Shown: piece after piece, positions 8,524-16,088 of the stretch
Numbering within the stretch: the stretch's first letter is position 1
Layout of the letters: every line of letters starts with the position of its first letter
DNA from: Pleurocapsa minor GSE-CHR-MK 17-07R
GTDB taxonomy: Bacteria > Chloroflexota > Anaerolineae > Aggregatilineales > Phototrophicaceae
Length of the DNA stretch: 64,000 bases
Assembly (NCBI GenBank): GCA_019359125.1
Contig: JAHHHY010000012.1
Coordinates: 62,001-126,000, forward strand
Reading direction: 5' to 3'
Translations under genes and position numbers: made by a program
The notes under the pieces: model-generated
What the model was told of the DNA's origin: nothing
Seen by the model: only the letters and a program-made list of their open reading frames with translations
The model's database searches: none

Positions 8524-9468
8524 GTGATCTCACTGAGCGTGATCGTTCCCGTTTATCGCAGCCAGGAAAGCCTGCCGGAGCTGACGGCGGCGCTTGCCAG
8601 CACGCTGCCGGAACTGGCCGATCAGTTCGAGGTCATTTTCGTCAACGATTGCAGCCCGGATGATTCGTGGCGCGTGATCGAATCCCTCACGAATCAATAT
8701 GCGTGGGTATCGGGCATCAACCTGATGCGCAATTATGGCCAGCACAACGCCCTGCTGTGTGGCATCCGCGCCGCGCAGTATGAGCTGATCGCCACCATTG
8801 ACGATGACCTCCAGCATCCACCATCGGTGCTGAAAGGTATGATTGCCCACCTGATCGAGCAAAATATGGATGTGGTATATGGCGCGCCCGAACGCGAGCA
8901 GCACGGCCTGCTGCGCGACCTGGCCAGCCAGATTACCAAGTGGGTGCTGCAATCCAGCATGGGCGTGAAATCTGCGCGCAAAGTGAGCGCACTGCGCGTG
9001 TTTCGCACGCAGCTGCGCGATGCCTTCGGCACCTATCGCAGCCCGTTTGTGAGCATCGATGTGCTGCTGACATGGGGCACGACGCGCTTCTCATTTGTCG
9101 AAGTGCCCCATGTGCCGCGCAAATACGGCGCATCGAATTACACACTGCGCAAGCTGATCACCCACGCGCTGAACATGATCACCGGCTTCAGCATCGTGCC
9201 GCTGCAAATTGCCAGCATCCTCGGCTTTGTGCTGGCGCTGTTCGGCCTGCTGATCCTGCTGTATGTGGTCGGGCGCTATTTCATCGATGGCGGCGTGGTG
9301 CCGGGCTTCCCGTTCCTGGCCTCGATCATCGCCATTTTCTCGGGCGCGCAGTTGTTCGCGCTGGGCATCATCGGCGAATACATCGCGCGGATTTACTTCC
9401 GCACGATGGATCGCCCGCCCTATACTGTGCGCGGACGCACGCAGCAGGACCAACAGGACCATTCATGA
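8524..9468 (+). CDS. GT2 glycosyltransferase, polyprenyl-phosphate type (ArnC/GtrB-like)
   Basis: A 314-residue GT-A enzyme that should move a sugar from a nucleotide sugar onto undecaprenyl phosphate on the cytoplasmic face of the membrane. The N-terminal half has the family pattern SVIVPVYRSQESL, FVNDCSPDDSW and the catalytic TIDDDLQHPP. Two C-terminal transmembrane helices lie at about 232-255 and 267-295, followed by IGEYIARIYF, as in ArnC, GtrB and DPM1-like synthases. GTG 8524 follows TTGAGGACACT with good spacing. Its TGA overlaps the formyltransferase start (ATGA), so the two are translationally coupled. The neighbours suggest its donor is a formylated amino-deoxy sugar. Confidence 0.85.
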   Translation: MISLSVIVPVYRSQESLPELTAALASTLPELADQFEVIFVNDCSPDDSWRVIESLTNQYAWVSGINLMRNYGQHNALLCGIRAAQYELIATIDDDLQHPPSVLKGMIAHLIEQNMDVVYGAPEREQHGLLRDLASQITKWVLQSSMGVKSARKVSALRVFRTQLRDAFGTYRSPFVSIDVLLTWGTTRFSFVEVPHVPRKYGASNYTLRKLITHALNMITGFSIVPLQIASILGFVLALFGLLILLYVVGRYFIDGGVVPGFPFLASIIAIFSGAQLFALGIIGEYIARIYFRTMDRPPYTVRGRTQQDQQDHS

Positions 9469-10397
9469 ATTGTGTCGTGCTGTGCGCCACCCGGCGCGGA
9501 TATCGCTTCCTGGAAAAGCTGATCGCGCTTGCGCCTGAGATGCATCTGATCGTGTTCAGCTTTCGTGAGGAGCCGCACGAGCCGCCTTTCATGGACGATA
9601 TCCGGGCGCTGACGGTATCAGCGGGGGGTGAATTTCACGAGACGCGCAAGGTGAGCGCGGACAAGTGGCAGCAGTTTTGGAGCTCCACTTCCGTCGACCT
9701 GATGTTCATGGTCAGCTGGCGATATTTGGTACCAGACACAATCTACAGCCGCGCAAGACTGGGCGCCTTTGTATTTCATGATTCGCTGCTTCCCGCTTAC
9801 CGGGGCTTTGCGCCGACCGTATGGGCTATCGTCAATGGCGAAGACCACACAGGGGTGAGCATGTTTCATATCGCGGGCGGTGTGGATAGTGGAGACCTGG
9901 TCCATCAGCATCGCGTAGAAATCGGCCCCGATGATACGATCACCAACGTGATCGAGCGGGTCACCCTGGCGTATCTGCACACGCTGGAACACGTGCTGCC
10001 TGCCGTACTGGAAGGGAAAGCCGCCTCACTTCCGCAGGATCATTCGCTGGCTACCTATACATGTAAACGCATTCCCGATGATAACCGTATAGACTGGTCG
10101 CAGTCAGCGAACACAATCTACAATCTCATTCGCGGGGTGACGCGCCCGTATACCGGGGCATTCACGCATTTTCAGGGTCAGAAACTGACCATCTGGACAG
10201 CCAGCCTGCTGCGCGATTTTCCCCGCTACGTGGGCATCATCCCAGGGCGCGTCATCGAGATTCGTGCAGGCGAAGGGGTCGTCGTGCTGGCAGGAACCGG
10301 CGCGCTGCTGCTGCACGAGGTGCAACTGGCCGACGATCCGCCCGTCAATGCATCGACACTGCTGACCAGCCTGAGTCACACGCTCGGCAGAGACTGA
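9465..10397 (+). CDS. Formyltransferase-family protein, probable sugar N-formyltransferase
   Basis: A 310-residue protein of the methionyl-tRNA formyltransferase superfamily, which uses 10-formyltetrahydrofolate. The core segment FHDSLLPAYRGFAPTVWAIVNGE is followed by GVSMFHIAGGVDSGDLV. His105 and Asp141 match the family's catalytic His and Asp with the right spacing. The usual Asn two residues before the His is Val103 here. The C-terminal part (LIRGVTRPYTGAF..., then a beta-rich tail) resembles ArnA and other sugar formyltransferases, not a second-domain tRNA binder. It lies between a GT2 transferase and WecE, with a 22-bp gap to WecE, so the likely acceptor is a nucleotide-linked 4-amino-4,6-dideoxyhexose. 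The start is fixed by the ATGA overlap. Confidence 0.75.
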   Translation: MNCVVLCATRRGYRFLEKLIALAPEMHLIVFSFREEPHEPPFMDDIRALTVSAGGEFHETRKVSADKWQQFWSSTSVDLMFMVSWRYLVPDTIYSRARLGAFVFHDSLLPAYRGFAPTVWAIVNGEDHTGVSMFHIAGGVDSGDLVHQHRVEIGPDDTITNVIERVTLAYLHTLEHVLPAVLEGKAASLPQDHSLATYTCKRIPDDNRIDWSQSANTIYNLIRGVTRPYTGAFTHFQGQKLTIWTASLLRDFPRYVGIIPGRVIEIRAGEGVVVLAGTGALLLHEVQLADDPPVNASTLLTSLSHTLGRD

Positions 10398-10419
10398 CTA
10401 ACGCAAGGACAAACCGCGT

Positions 10420-11559
10420 ATGGCTTACCGCATCCCCTTCAACAAACCCGCGCTGGTGGGCAACGAGCTGGCATTGATTGCCGAATCGGTGCAGTCTGGA
10501 CATATCTCCGGCGACGGCCTTTTTACGCGCCACTGCCATACCCTGCTGGAGGACACGCTGGGCGTGAAGAAAGCCCTGCTGACCACCAACTGCACGCATG
10601 CGCTGGAGATGTCTGCGCTGCTGCTGAACTTACAACCCGGCGACGAGGTGATTATCCCGTCGTTCACCTTCGTCAGCACGGTCAATGCGTTTGTGCTGCG
10701 CGGCGCGGTGCCGGTGTTTGCCGACGTCCGCCCGGACACGCTGAATCTGGACGAGCGCCAGCTTGAGGCGCTGATTACTCCCCGCACGCGCGCCATCGTG
10801 CCGGTGCATTATGCCGGTGTGGCCTGCGAGATGGACACCATTATGGCGATTGCGGCGCGCCATAACCTGATGGTGGTCGAAGACAACGCGCACGGCCTGT
10901 TTGGCAAATATAAAGGCCAGTGGCTGGGCACTTTTGGCGCGCTGGCCACACAGAGCTTTCACGAGACCAAAAACTTCTCGTGCGGCGAGGGCGGCGCCCT
11001 GCTCATCAACGACGCCGAATTGGTGGACCGCGCCGAGATTATCCGCGAGAAAGGCACCAACCGCAGCCGATTCTTCCGCGGCATGGTGGACAAATACTCG
11101 TGGGTGGATGTGGGATCGAGCTACCTGCCCAGCGACGTGCTGGCGGCCTTCCTGTACGCGCAGTTTGAGCAGCGCGAGGCGATTCAGTCGCGGCGCGGGG
11201 CGATCTGGCAGCGCTATGCCGATGAGCTGGCCGCATGGGCGGGCGAACATGGCGTCAGCCTGCCGCATGTGCCGGACGAGTGCGAACAGCCGTATCATAT
11301 GTTTTACCTGCTGCTGCCGTCGCTGGACGTGCGCACGCGGCTGATCGCGCACCTGAAGGCGCACGATATCCTGGCCGTGTTCCACTACCTGCCGCTGCAC
11401 CTGAGCGACATGGGGCTGAAGCTGGGCGGATACGTCGGCCAGTGCCCGGTGACCGAAGACATCAGCGACCGCCTGCTGCGCCTGCCGCTGTTCTTCGGGC
11501 TGGGCGAAAGCGAACAGGCGGAGGTCATCGCTGCGCTGGGGGCCTTTGACGGCTGGTAA
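10420..11559 (+). CDS. wecE: dTDP-4-amino-4,6-dideoxygalactose transaminase
   Basis: PLP-dependent DegT/DnrJ/EryC1 aminotransferase that converts dTDP-4-keto-6-deoxyglucose to dTDP-4-amino-4,6-dideoxygalactose. The 379-residue protein matches remembered E. coli WecE almost motif for motif: PGDEVIIPSFTFVSTVNAF, DVRPDTLNLDE, VPVHYAGVACEMDTIM, the PLP lysine in SFHETKNFSCGEGG (Lys184), IREKGTNRSRFFRG, VDKYSWVDVGSSYLPSD, and VFHYLPLHLS. No glucose-1-phosphate thymidylyltransferase or dehydratase (RmlA/RmlB) is in the window, so the substrate must be made elsewhere. It is the third gene of the sugar cassette; the start is ATG 10420 with AAGGA upstream. Confidence 0.92.
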   Translation: MAYRIPFNKPALVGNELALIAESVQSGHISGDGLFTRHCHTLLEDTLGVKKALLTTNCTHALEMSALLLNLQPGDEVIIPSFTFVSTVNAFVLRGAVPVFADVRPDTLNLDERQLEALITPRTRAIVPVHYAGVACEMDTIMAIAARHNLMVVEDNAHGLFGKYKGQWLGTFGALATQSFHETKNFSCGEGGALLINDAELVDRAEIIREKGTNRSRFFRGMVDKYSWVDVGSSYLPSDVLAAFLYAQFEQREAIQSRRGAIWQRYADELAAWAGEHGVSLPHVPDECEQPYHMFYLLLPSLDVRTRLIAHLKAHDILAVFHYLPLHLSDMGLKLGGYVGQCPVTEDISDRLLRLPLFFGLGESEQAEVIAALGAFDGW

Positions 11560-11593
11560 GGCGCAACAAGGCGCATCTCACGCCGGAAATCTG

Positions 11594-11602
11594 TGTTATA
11601 CT
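11594..11602 (+). promoter_or_regulatory. Extended -10 promoter for the RNase J gene
   Basis: TGTTATACT fits an extended -10 (TGnTATAAT with one mismatch). It would give a leader of about 150 nt before the ATG at 11762. That leader contains small inverted repeats, including the palindrome CTACACGTGTAG (11666-11677) and AGGAC/GTCCT, which could be targets for RNase J autoregulation (inference). Confidence 0.45.
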
Positions 11603-11761
11603 GTGCGAAATTTGTGCCGCCAACCACGACTTATTGTTCTTTGTGAACTCGATTTAGTGTTAGCCCTACACGTGTAGAAAGGACACGCGCGCGTCCTGTT
11701 GTGTAATTGTGTGATTACAGGATCGAGTGCTTGAACGCGAAACAGGCGCGCCATTTTCCCT

Positions 11762-13426
11762 ATGGCAACCAAACAAAAACTGAGAATTGTCCCTCTTGGC
11801 GGGCTGGGTGAAGTCGGCAAGAATATGATGGTCGTGGAAATGGACAATGACGCCATCATCATCGACACCGGCGTCATGTTTCCCGCCAACGATATGCTGG
11901 GCGTCGACCTCATCATCCCCGATTTTCGCTACCTGGTCGAACGCAAAGACCTGAAGATTCACGGCATCCTGTATACGCACGGCCACGAAGACCACACCGG
12001 CGCGGCCCCCTATGTGGTGGACAAGCTGCGCGGCGTGCCGCTGTATGCCACCCCGCTGACGGCCGCCCTGCTGGAAGTGAAACTGCGCGACGCGCATCTG
12101 CTCAACGAAACCACTATCAATGTGTTCAAGCCGGGCGACACGCTCAAGGTCGGGCCGTTCAAGGTGGAAAGCTTCCACATGACGCACAGCATCCCCGACT
12201 GCGTGGGCTTTGGCATCAATACCCCGTATGGCATGATCGTGCACAGCGGCGACTACAAGTTTGACAACACCCCGATCAACGGCCTGAAGCCGGACTATGC
12301 CAAGCTGGGCGAATTTGCCAAGCGCGGCGTGCTGCTGCTGATGGGCGACAGCACCAATGCCGAGCGTCCGGGCTGGACGCCGAGCGAATCGAACGTGGTC
12401 GAGGCCTTCGACAAGATTTTCCGCGAGGCCAAAGGCCGCATCATGGTGGCGACGTTCGCGTCGCACCTGTCACGCATCCAGCTGATCGCCGACATGGCCA
12501 AGAAGTACAAGCGCAAGCTGGCCATCGCCGGCCACAGCATGACCGAGAACGTGAAGATGGCGCGCAAGATCGGCATCCTGAAAGTGCAGGATGAGACGAT
12601 TGTCGAGCTGGGGCGCAGCAATCAGCTTCCCGCCAACCAGATCGTGCTGGCGCTGACCGGGTCGCAGGGCGAGCCGTCGGCCGTGCTCAGCCGCCTGGCA
12701 TCGGGCCAGCACCGCCAGCTGGACGTGATGCCCGGCGACACGATCGTCGTCTCGGCGCACACCATCCCCGGCAACGAGGAAATGGTGGGCCGCACCATCA
12801 ACGCGCTGTTCCGCCGGGGCGCGGAAGTCATCTATGACCCGATCGAGGCGGTACACGTGTCTGGCCATGCCTCGCAGGAGGAGATGAAGCTGCTCATCAA
12901 CCTGACCAATCCGCGCTTCTTCATGCCCGTGCATGGCGAGCTGCGCATGCTGCGCTCGCACGAACGGCTGGCGCGCCAGTCGGGCATCCCCGGCGAGAAT
13001 ATCTTCGTGCTGGAAAATGGCATGGTGCTGGAGGCCGACCGCCACGGCGTGTATGCCACCGGCGAGCGCGTGCCGGGCGGCTATGTGTTCGTCGATGGCA
13101 GCGGCGTGGGCGATATTGGCCGCACGGTCATCAAAGACCGCGAGACGCTGGCCCGCGACGGCTTCATGATGGTGATCGCCAATGTGCAGGAAGGCAGCGG
13201 CCGCCTGATGAATGATCCCGAAATCGTCACCCGCGGGTTTGTGTACCTGCGCGACGCCGATGAGCTGATCGACGCGATCAAGCGCACCACCTACGAGACG
13301 ATGGAGTCTTCAAAGCAGCTTCGCAACGCCCAGCGTCGCGAGCGCCTGCAGGAGGCCATCAACCGCCTGCTGTTCAACGAGACCAAGCGCCGGCCGATGA
13401 TCTTCGCCGTGGTCAACGAGGTATAA
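11762..13426 (+). CDS. rnj: Ribonuclease J
   Basis: Metallo-beta-lactamase/beta-CASP ribonuclease with 5'-to-3' exonuclease and endonuclease activity in mRNA decay and rRNA maturation. The protein is 554 residues, the normal size. The zinc motif THGHEDHTG is at 72-80, followed by the HxxD-type segment around VESFHMTHSIPD, HSGDYKFD, the beta-CASP part with GDSTNAERPG and FASHLSRI, and the late HVSGHASQEE. The C-terminal domain continues to the end without truncation. It is preceded by a 200-bp leader and followed at once by a strong terminator, so it is monocistronic. Confidence 0.96.
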   Translation: MATKQKLRIVPLGGLGEVGKNMMVVEMDNDAIIIDTGVMFPANDMLGVDLIIPDFRYLVERKDLKIHGILYTHGHEDHTGAAPYVVDKLRGVPLYATPLTAALLEVKLRDAHLLNETTINVFKPGDTLKVGPFKVESFHMTHSIPDCVGFGINTPYGMIVHSGDYKFDNTPINGLKPDYAKLGEFAKRGVLLLMGDSTNAERPGWTPSESNVVEAFDKIFREAKGRIMVATFASHLSRIQLIADMAKKYKRKLAIAGHSMTENVKMARKIGILKVQDETIVELGRSNQLPANQIVLALTGSQGEPSAVLSRLASGQHRQLDVMPGDTIVVSAHTIPGNEEMVGRTINALFRRGAEVIYDPIEAVHVSGHASQEEMKLLINLTNPRFFMPVHGELRMLRSHERLARQSGIPGENIFVLENGMVLEADRHGVYATGERVPGGYVFVDGSGVGDIGRTVIKDRETLARDGFMMVIANVQEGSGRLMNDPEIVTRGFVYLRDADELIDAIKRTTYETMESSKQLRNAQRRERLQEAINRLLFNETKRRPMIFAVVNEV

Positions 13427-13436
13427 GACAGGCACA

Positions 13437-13475
13437 GCGCCCCCGTGAGATTGATTTGCGGGGGCGTTTTTGTTT
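13437..13475 (+). terminator. Rho-independent terminator of rnj
   Basis: An 8-bp perfect GC stem (CGCCCCCG at 13438-13445 with CGGGGGCG at 13459-13466) is followed by TTTTTGTTTT, 11 bases after the rnj stop. Confidence 0.92.
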
Positions 13476-13483
13476 TGGCGGAA

Positions 13484-13521
13484 GTGATGCCGGGATACGG
13501 GCTCGGCTTTCCGGTCGAAAT
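13484..13521 (+). repeat. Repeat copy A (short, 3' part only) at the left edge of the AT-rich island
   Basis: These 38 bases align without gaps to 15297-15334 (copy C), sharing GGGATACGG and GGTCGAAAT. Read in the shared frame it encodes a tail of the type VMPGYGLGFPVEMVKE followed by TGA. That TGA overlaps the ATG of the next AT-rich ORF (ATGA). Confidence 0.6.
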
Positions 13522-13530
13522 GGTGAAAGA

Positions 13531-14505
13531 ATGAAACCTAAGCGATTTGTCATGAAGTTGCTTTTCGTATTTACTGTGTTATCCATATTTATTTCCATAG
13601 TTGATTCTCTCTTAATTCGATACAACCTGTTACCGTTTTCAAATACTTCTGAGTTGCAGGGTTACTGGTTAGGGTTTTTGTGCAGAGAATTGACACCTTT
13701 TTCCTCAACTATAGAATTTATTGATGTTGGAGGTTTTTCACAATATGAGATCAGCTACAGACCCAGAGTCTATGTGCCTTTACTTCATCCAATAAAATCA
13801 ATGGGCCAAGTAGCGTGGTCACCAAATGGGAGATTAGTTGCATTTACACTAGGCAGTCAAATTCAAATTTATTCTTTTGGTGACGAGGTTTTTCCAGTAA
13901 CAATTGACCTGGCAGGCGACATTTCCAACATTGCGTGGTCACCAAATAGTGAAGCACTGGTCTTTTCCATTCGTTTGAGAGATAGCATGGAAACAAACGA
14001 GTCATTTCTATACACATACAATTTGTCAACCGGAACCACTAATTTGCTATCAAACAGACATGGGGCGCAAAGTCCCTCCTGGTCACCTACAAATGAGTGG
14101 ATTTCGTACACTAATGATCAATCAATATACTTAATTCGACCAGATGGCACAGAAGATCATGAACTCTTAATTGACATCGGTAACCGTGTGACTACATCTT
14201 GGTCACCCGATGGGACAGAGCTTGCATATAACTCATCGGATAGTGTAGACAGGAATTCATTGAGAATATACAACCTAATCACACAAGAAATACGTGAAAT
14301 ATACTTCACAGATACTATTAATACAGTCAGTTGGTCTCCTGATGGAGAATGGATTGCTTTTTCAGCATCACCCACCGACATTGGTCCAACCAATATCTTT
14401 CGAATTCATGTCGAATCTCAAGATCTAGAACAGCTTACAATGCTTCGTGGGCGATGCACTCCCTATTATCCGAGCTGGTCACCGGACTTCTCCAGTGAGG
14501 ATTAG
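13531..14505 (+). CDS. AT-rich membrane-anchored beta-propeller (PD40/TolB-like) protein
   Basis: A 324-residue protein with one N-terminal membrane anchor or uncleaved signal (residues about 8-30). At least six repeats follow, centred on AWSPN/SWSPDG: VAWSPNGRLVAFT, IAWSPNSEALVFS, SWSPTNEWISYT, SWSPDGTELAYN, SWSPDGEWIAFS and a last PSWSPDFSSED. These are the hallmark of WD40-like PD40/TolB blades. The final blade is cut just after its WSPD, so the gene may be truncated at its 3' end. Base composition is strikingly AT-rich compared with all neighbours, indicating recent acquisition. I chose ATG 13531 (SD GGTGAAAG); the longer frame from 13456 begins inside the rnj terminator. The function is probably extracytoplasmic binding; the ligand is unknown. 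Confidence 0.75.
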   Translation: MKPKRFVMKLLFVFTVLSIFISIVDSLLIRYNLLPFSNTSELQGYWLGFLCRELTPFSSTIEFIDVGGFSQYEISYRPRVYVPLLHPIKSMGQVAWSPNGRLVAFTLGSQIQIYSFGDEVFPVTIDLAGDISNIAWSPNSEALVFSIRLRDSMETNESFLYTYNLSTGTTNLLSNRHGAQSPSWSPTNEWISYTNDQSIYLIRPDGTEDHELLIDIGNRVTTSWSPDGTELAYNSSDSVDRNSLRIYNLITQEIREIYFTDTINTVSWSPDGEWIAFSASPTDIGPTNIFRIHVESQDLEQLTMLRGRCTPYYPSWSPDFSSED

Positions 14506-14562
14506 ATCCTGTTTAACATATGATGTGACGCCAATTTGCCGATGTGATATTGTGGAGACAGT

Positions 14563-14700
14563 GAGGACCATGGCGACCCACTCCCCGCCCGACCTGCGAC
14601 CGGGTATGGTGGCAGACTTGGCAGGCATCTATGTCGCTGAGGTCGCTGTAGTCATGCGGGGATAAGGGCACGGCTTCCTGTTGATTTAGGTTCTTGACAG
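14563..14700 (+). repeat. Repeat copy B between the two AT-rich ORFs
   Basis: About 138 bp, matching copy C (15207-15347) from GAGGAC through CCGCCCGACCTGCGACCGGGT, TGGTGGCAGACT, GTCATG and on to a shared TGACAG end. In frame it reads PPDLRPGMVADLAGIYVAEVAVVMRG and then stops, so it is a decayed copy of the 3' end of some gene. GC content jumps up here relative to the ORFs on either side. Confidence 0.75.
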
Positions 14701-14725
14701 GCTCTAACTGGACGAGGTGCAGATT

Positions 14726-15100
14726 GTGTCAATACATGGACGAAAAATTAAGACTTTAGTTGCTTGCACAACGCTGCTATTTGTGTTGGCTTTAGTGAGT
14801 TTTGGGCCCGCAATTATGGCTGGTAGGCAAATTGAACAGAATAATATGCGAACGCTTTTGACACAGTTTGTCGAGGAGAATCGCTCATTCGCAATTGCTT
14901 TTATGCAACCGGTTTGGGGAGGCAGAAATATTTGGTCTTTTCCGGATGCCTCACCTTCTCTGACTGAACCTGAGTTTATCGACACCAGCGAGATCATCTC
15001 ATTTTCTGATGACCACTTTTGTATCGAACAAACTGGATACGGAGTTACTGACTTCATTTGCATCTCTTATTCGAACATAAAATACATACAATATAACTAG
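14726..15100 (+). CDS. AT-rich small membrane-anchored hypothetical protein
   Basis: About 124 residues with one strongly hydrophobic N-terminal segment (around KTLVACTTLLFVLALVSFGPAI). A polar, probably extracytoplasmic domain of about 90 residues follows and ends in SYSNIKYIQYN. It contains two Cys in the last third. I recognise no family. The GAGG at 14714-14717 sits 8 nt before GTG 14726; an in-frame GTG at 14717 is the alternative. Base use is AT-rich like the previous ORF and unlike the rest of the window. The gene lies exactly between repeat copies B and C. Confidence 0.55.
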   Translation: MSIHGRKIKTLVACTTLLFVLALVSFGPAIMAGRQIEQNNMRTLLTQFVEENRSFAIAFMQPVWGGRNIWSFPDASPSLTEPEFIDTSEIISFSDDHFCIEQTGYGVTDFICISYSNIKYIQYN

Positions 15101-15206
15101 AAAGAAGACAGTAGTGGCGTGATGAGCAGCGACAACCAATGGGTTTCACATCCGATCATTTACCCTGTTGCCAGCGGACGCCGTGCAATGCGTGCGTATA
15201 TTACGC

Positions 15207-15347
15207 GAGGACTTCAATGACTTGCGCTTCCCGCCCGACCTGCGACCGGGTCTGGTGGCAGACTTTGCAGGCGTCTAAGTCGGTGAGGTCGCCGTCGTCA
15301 TGGGGGGATACGGGGTTCGGTTTGCGGTCGAAATAAGTCCCTGACAG
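15207..15347 (+). repeat. Repeat copy C at the right edge of the AT-rich island
   Basis: The best-preserved copy. In frame it reads LREDFNDLRFPPDLRPGL-type sequence, then VADFAGV, a TAA stop where copy B has TAT, then VGEVAVVMGGYGVRFAVEIS. It is a pseudogene fragment or a structural element, not an expressed gene. The rest of the 15101-15366 gap shows no other feature. Confidence 0.7.
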
Positions 15348-15366
15348 AAAGCCGTGCGCCCCTGGC

Positions 15367-15960
15367 TTACACGACCCTGAAACCGTGGGGATGAAGTTGC
15401 TCCCATTCTTCACGCAGGATGCCATAGCCCAGCGCGTCATAATGGGCACCGGCGACGATGCGCGCCTTGCGAAACTGACCTTCCAGCCGATAGCCCAGCT
15501 TTGCAGCCACGCGCATCATGCCCGCGTTGCCGGACCATGTTTGCAGGTCAAGGCGGACGATGCCGGGAAACGCCTGAAACAGATAGTCCGTCCACAGCCC
15601 CAATGCCAGCGTGCCAAATCCCCTGCCCCACAGCGCAGGATCATAAATGACGATGCCAGCGGCCAGCCAGTGCGTCTCCTCGCTGATCCAGTAGCGGGAC
15701 ACCTGGCCGATGAACTGGTTGTGTTCTTGCTCGGCGATGACGAGGTTTTGGCGCGGCTGGGAAAAATTACCGGCTTCGATCCTGGCCCGAATGCGCGCCA
15801 CCAGCTCGGTGATGTCGGTGCCGCTGGGTTTCTTAAAATACGGGCCATCGAGTTCCTGCCACGTCTGCCCCGGTTGCATCCACCGGGCAAACGGATCGAG
15901 ATCGTCCATCGTCCAGTCGCGGAGCAGGATGCCGTTTGCTTCAATTCGCACGTTTGTCAT
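15367..15960 (-). CDS. GNAT-family N-acetyltransferase (RimJ/RimL-like)
   Basis: A 197-residue acetyl-CoA-dependent N-acetyltransferase. The segment HWLAAGIVIYDPALWGRGFGTLALGLWTDYLF contains the acetyl-CoA pyrophosphate loop (GRGFGT), and NAGMMRVAAKLGYRLEGQFRKARIVAGAHYDALGYGILREEW is the typical end of the RimJ/RimL subgroup. The acceptor is unknown: an alpha-amino group of a protein, an antibiotic or a small amine are all possible. ATG 15960 has TAGAGGC upstream. It stands alone between the AT-rich island and the TgpA gene. Confidence 0.85.
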   Translation of the reverse strand: MTNVRIEANGILLRDWTMDDLDPFARWMQPGQTWQELDGPYFKKPSGTDITELVARIRARIEAGNFSQPRQNLVIAEQEHNQFIGQVSRYWISEETHWLAAGIVIYDPALWGRGFGTLALGLWTDYLFQAFPGIVRLDLQTWSGNAGMMRVAAKLGYRLEGQFRKARIVAGAHYDALGYGILREEWEQLHPHGFRVV

Positions 15961-16032
15961 GGAATGCCTCTATAGAGTCCGTCGCCGGAGTACAGCGTTT
16001 ATATCGACTCGGCACCCGTTTCGCCAAATCAA

Positions 16033-16075
16033 AAAAACACCCCTGCGGGTCCGCGTGACCAACAGGGGTGTTTTT
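16033..16075 (-). terminator. Rho-independent terminator of the transglutaminase gene
   Basis: A perfect 13-bp inverted repeat (16033-16045 with 16063-16075) carries an A-run on one side and a T-run on the other, so it can work in both directions. It lies just beyond the stop at 16089. Confidence 0.9.
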
Positions 16076-16088
16076 GTTCATGCCGGGC

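Noticed and set aside
14500-14720. Integron attC site between the two AT-rich ORFs
   Set aside because: One GTTTAAC word occurs but no paired core sites or integrase are visible; the repeats themselves look like coding remnants.
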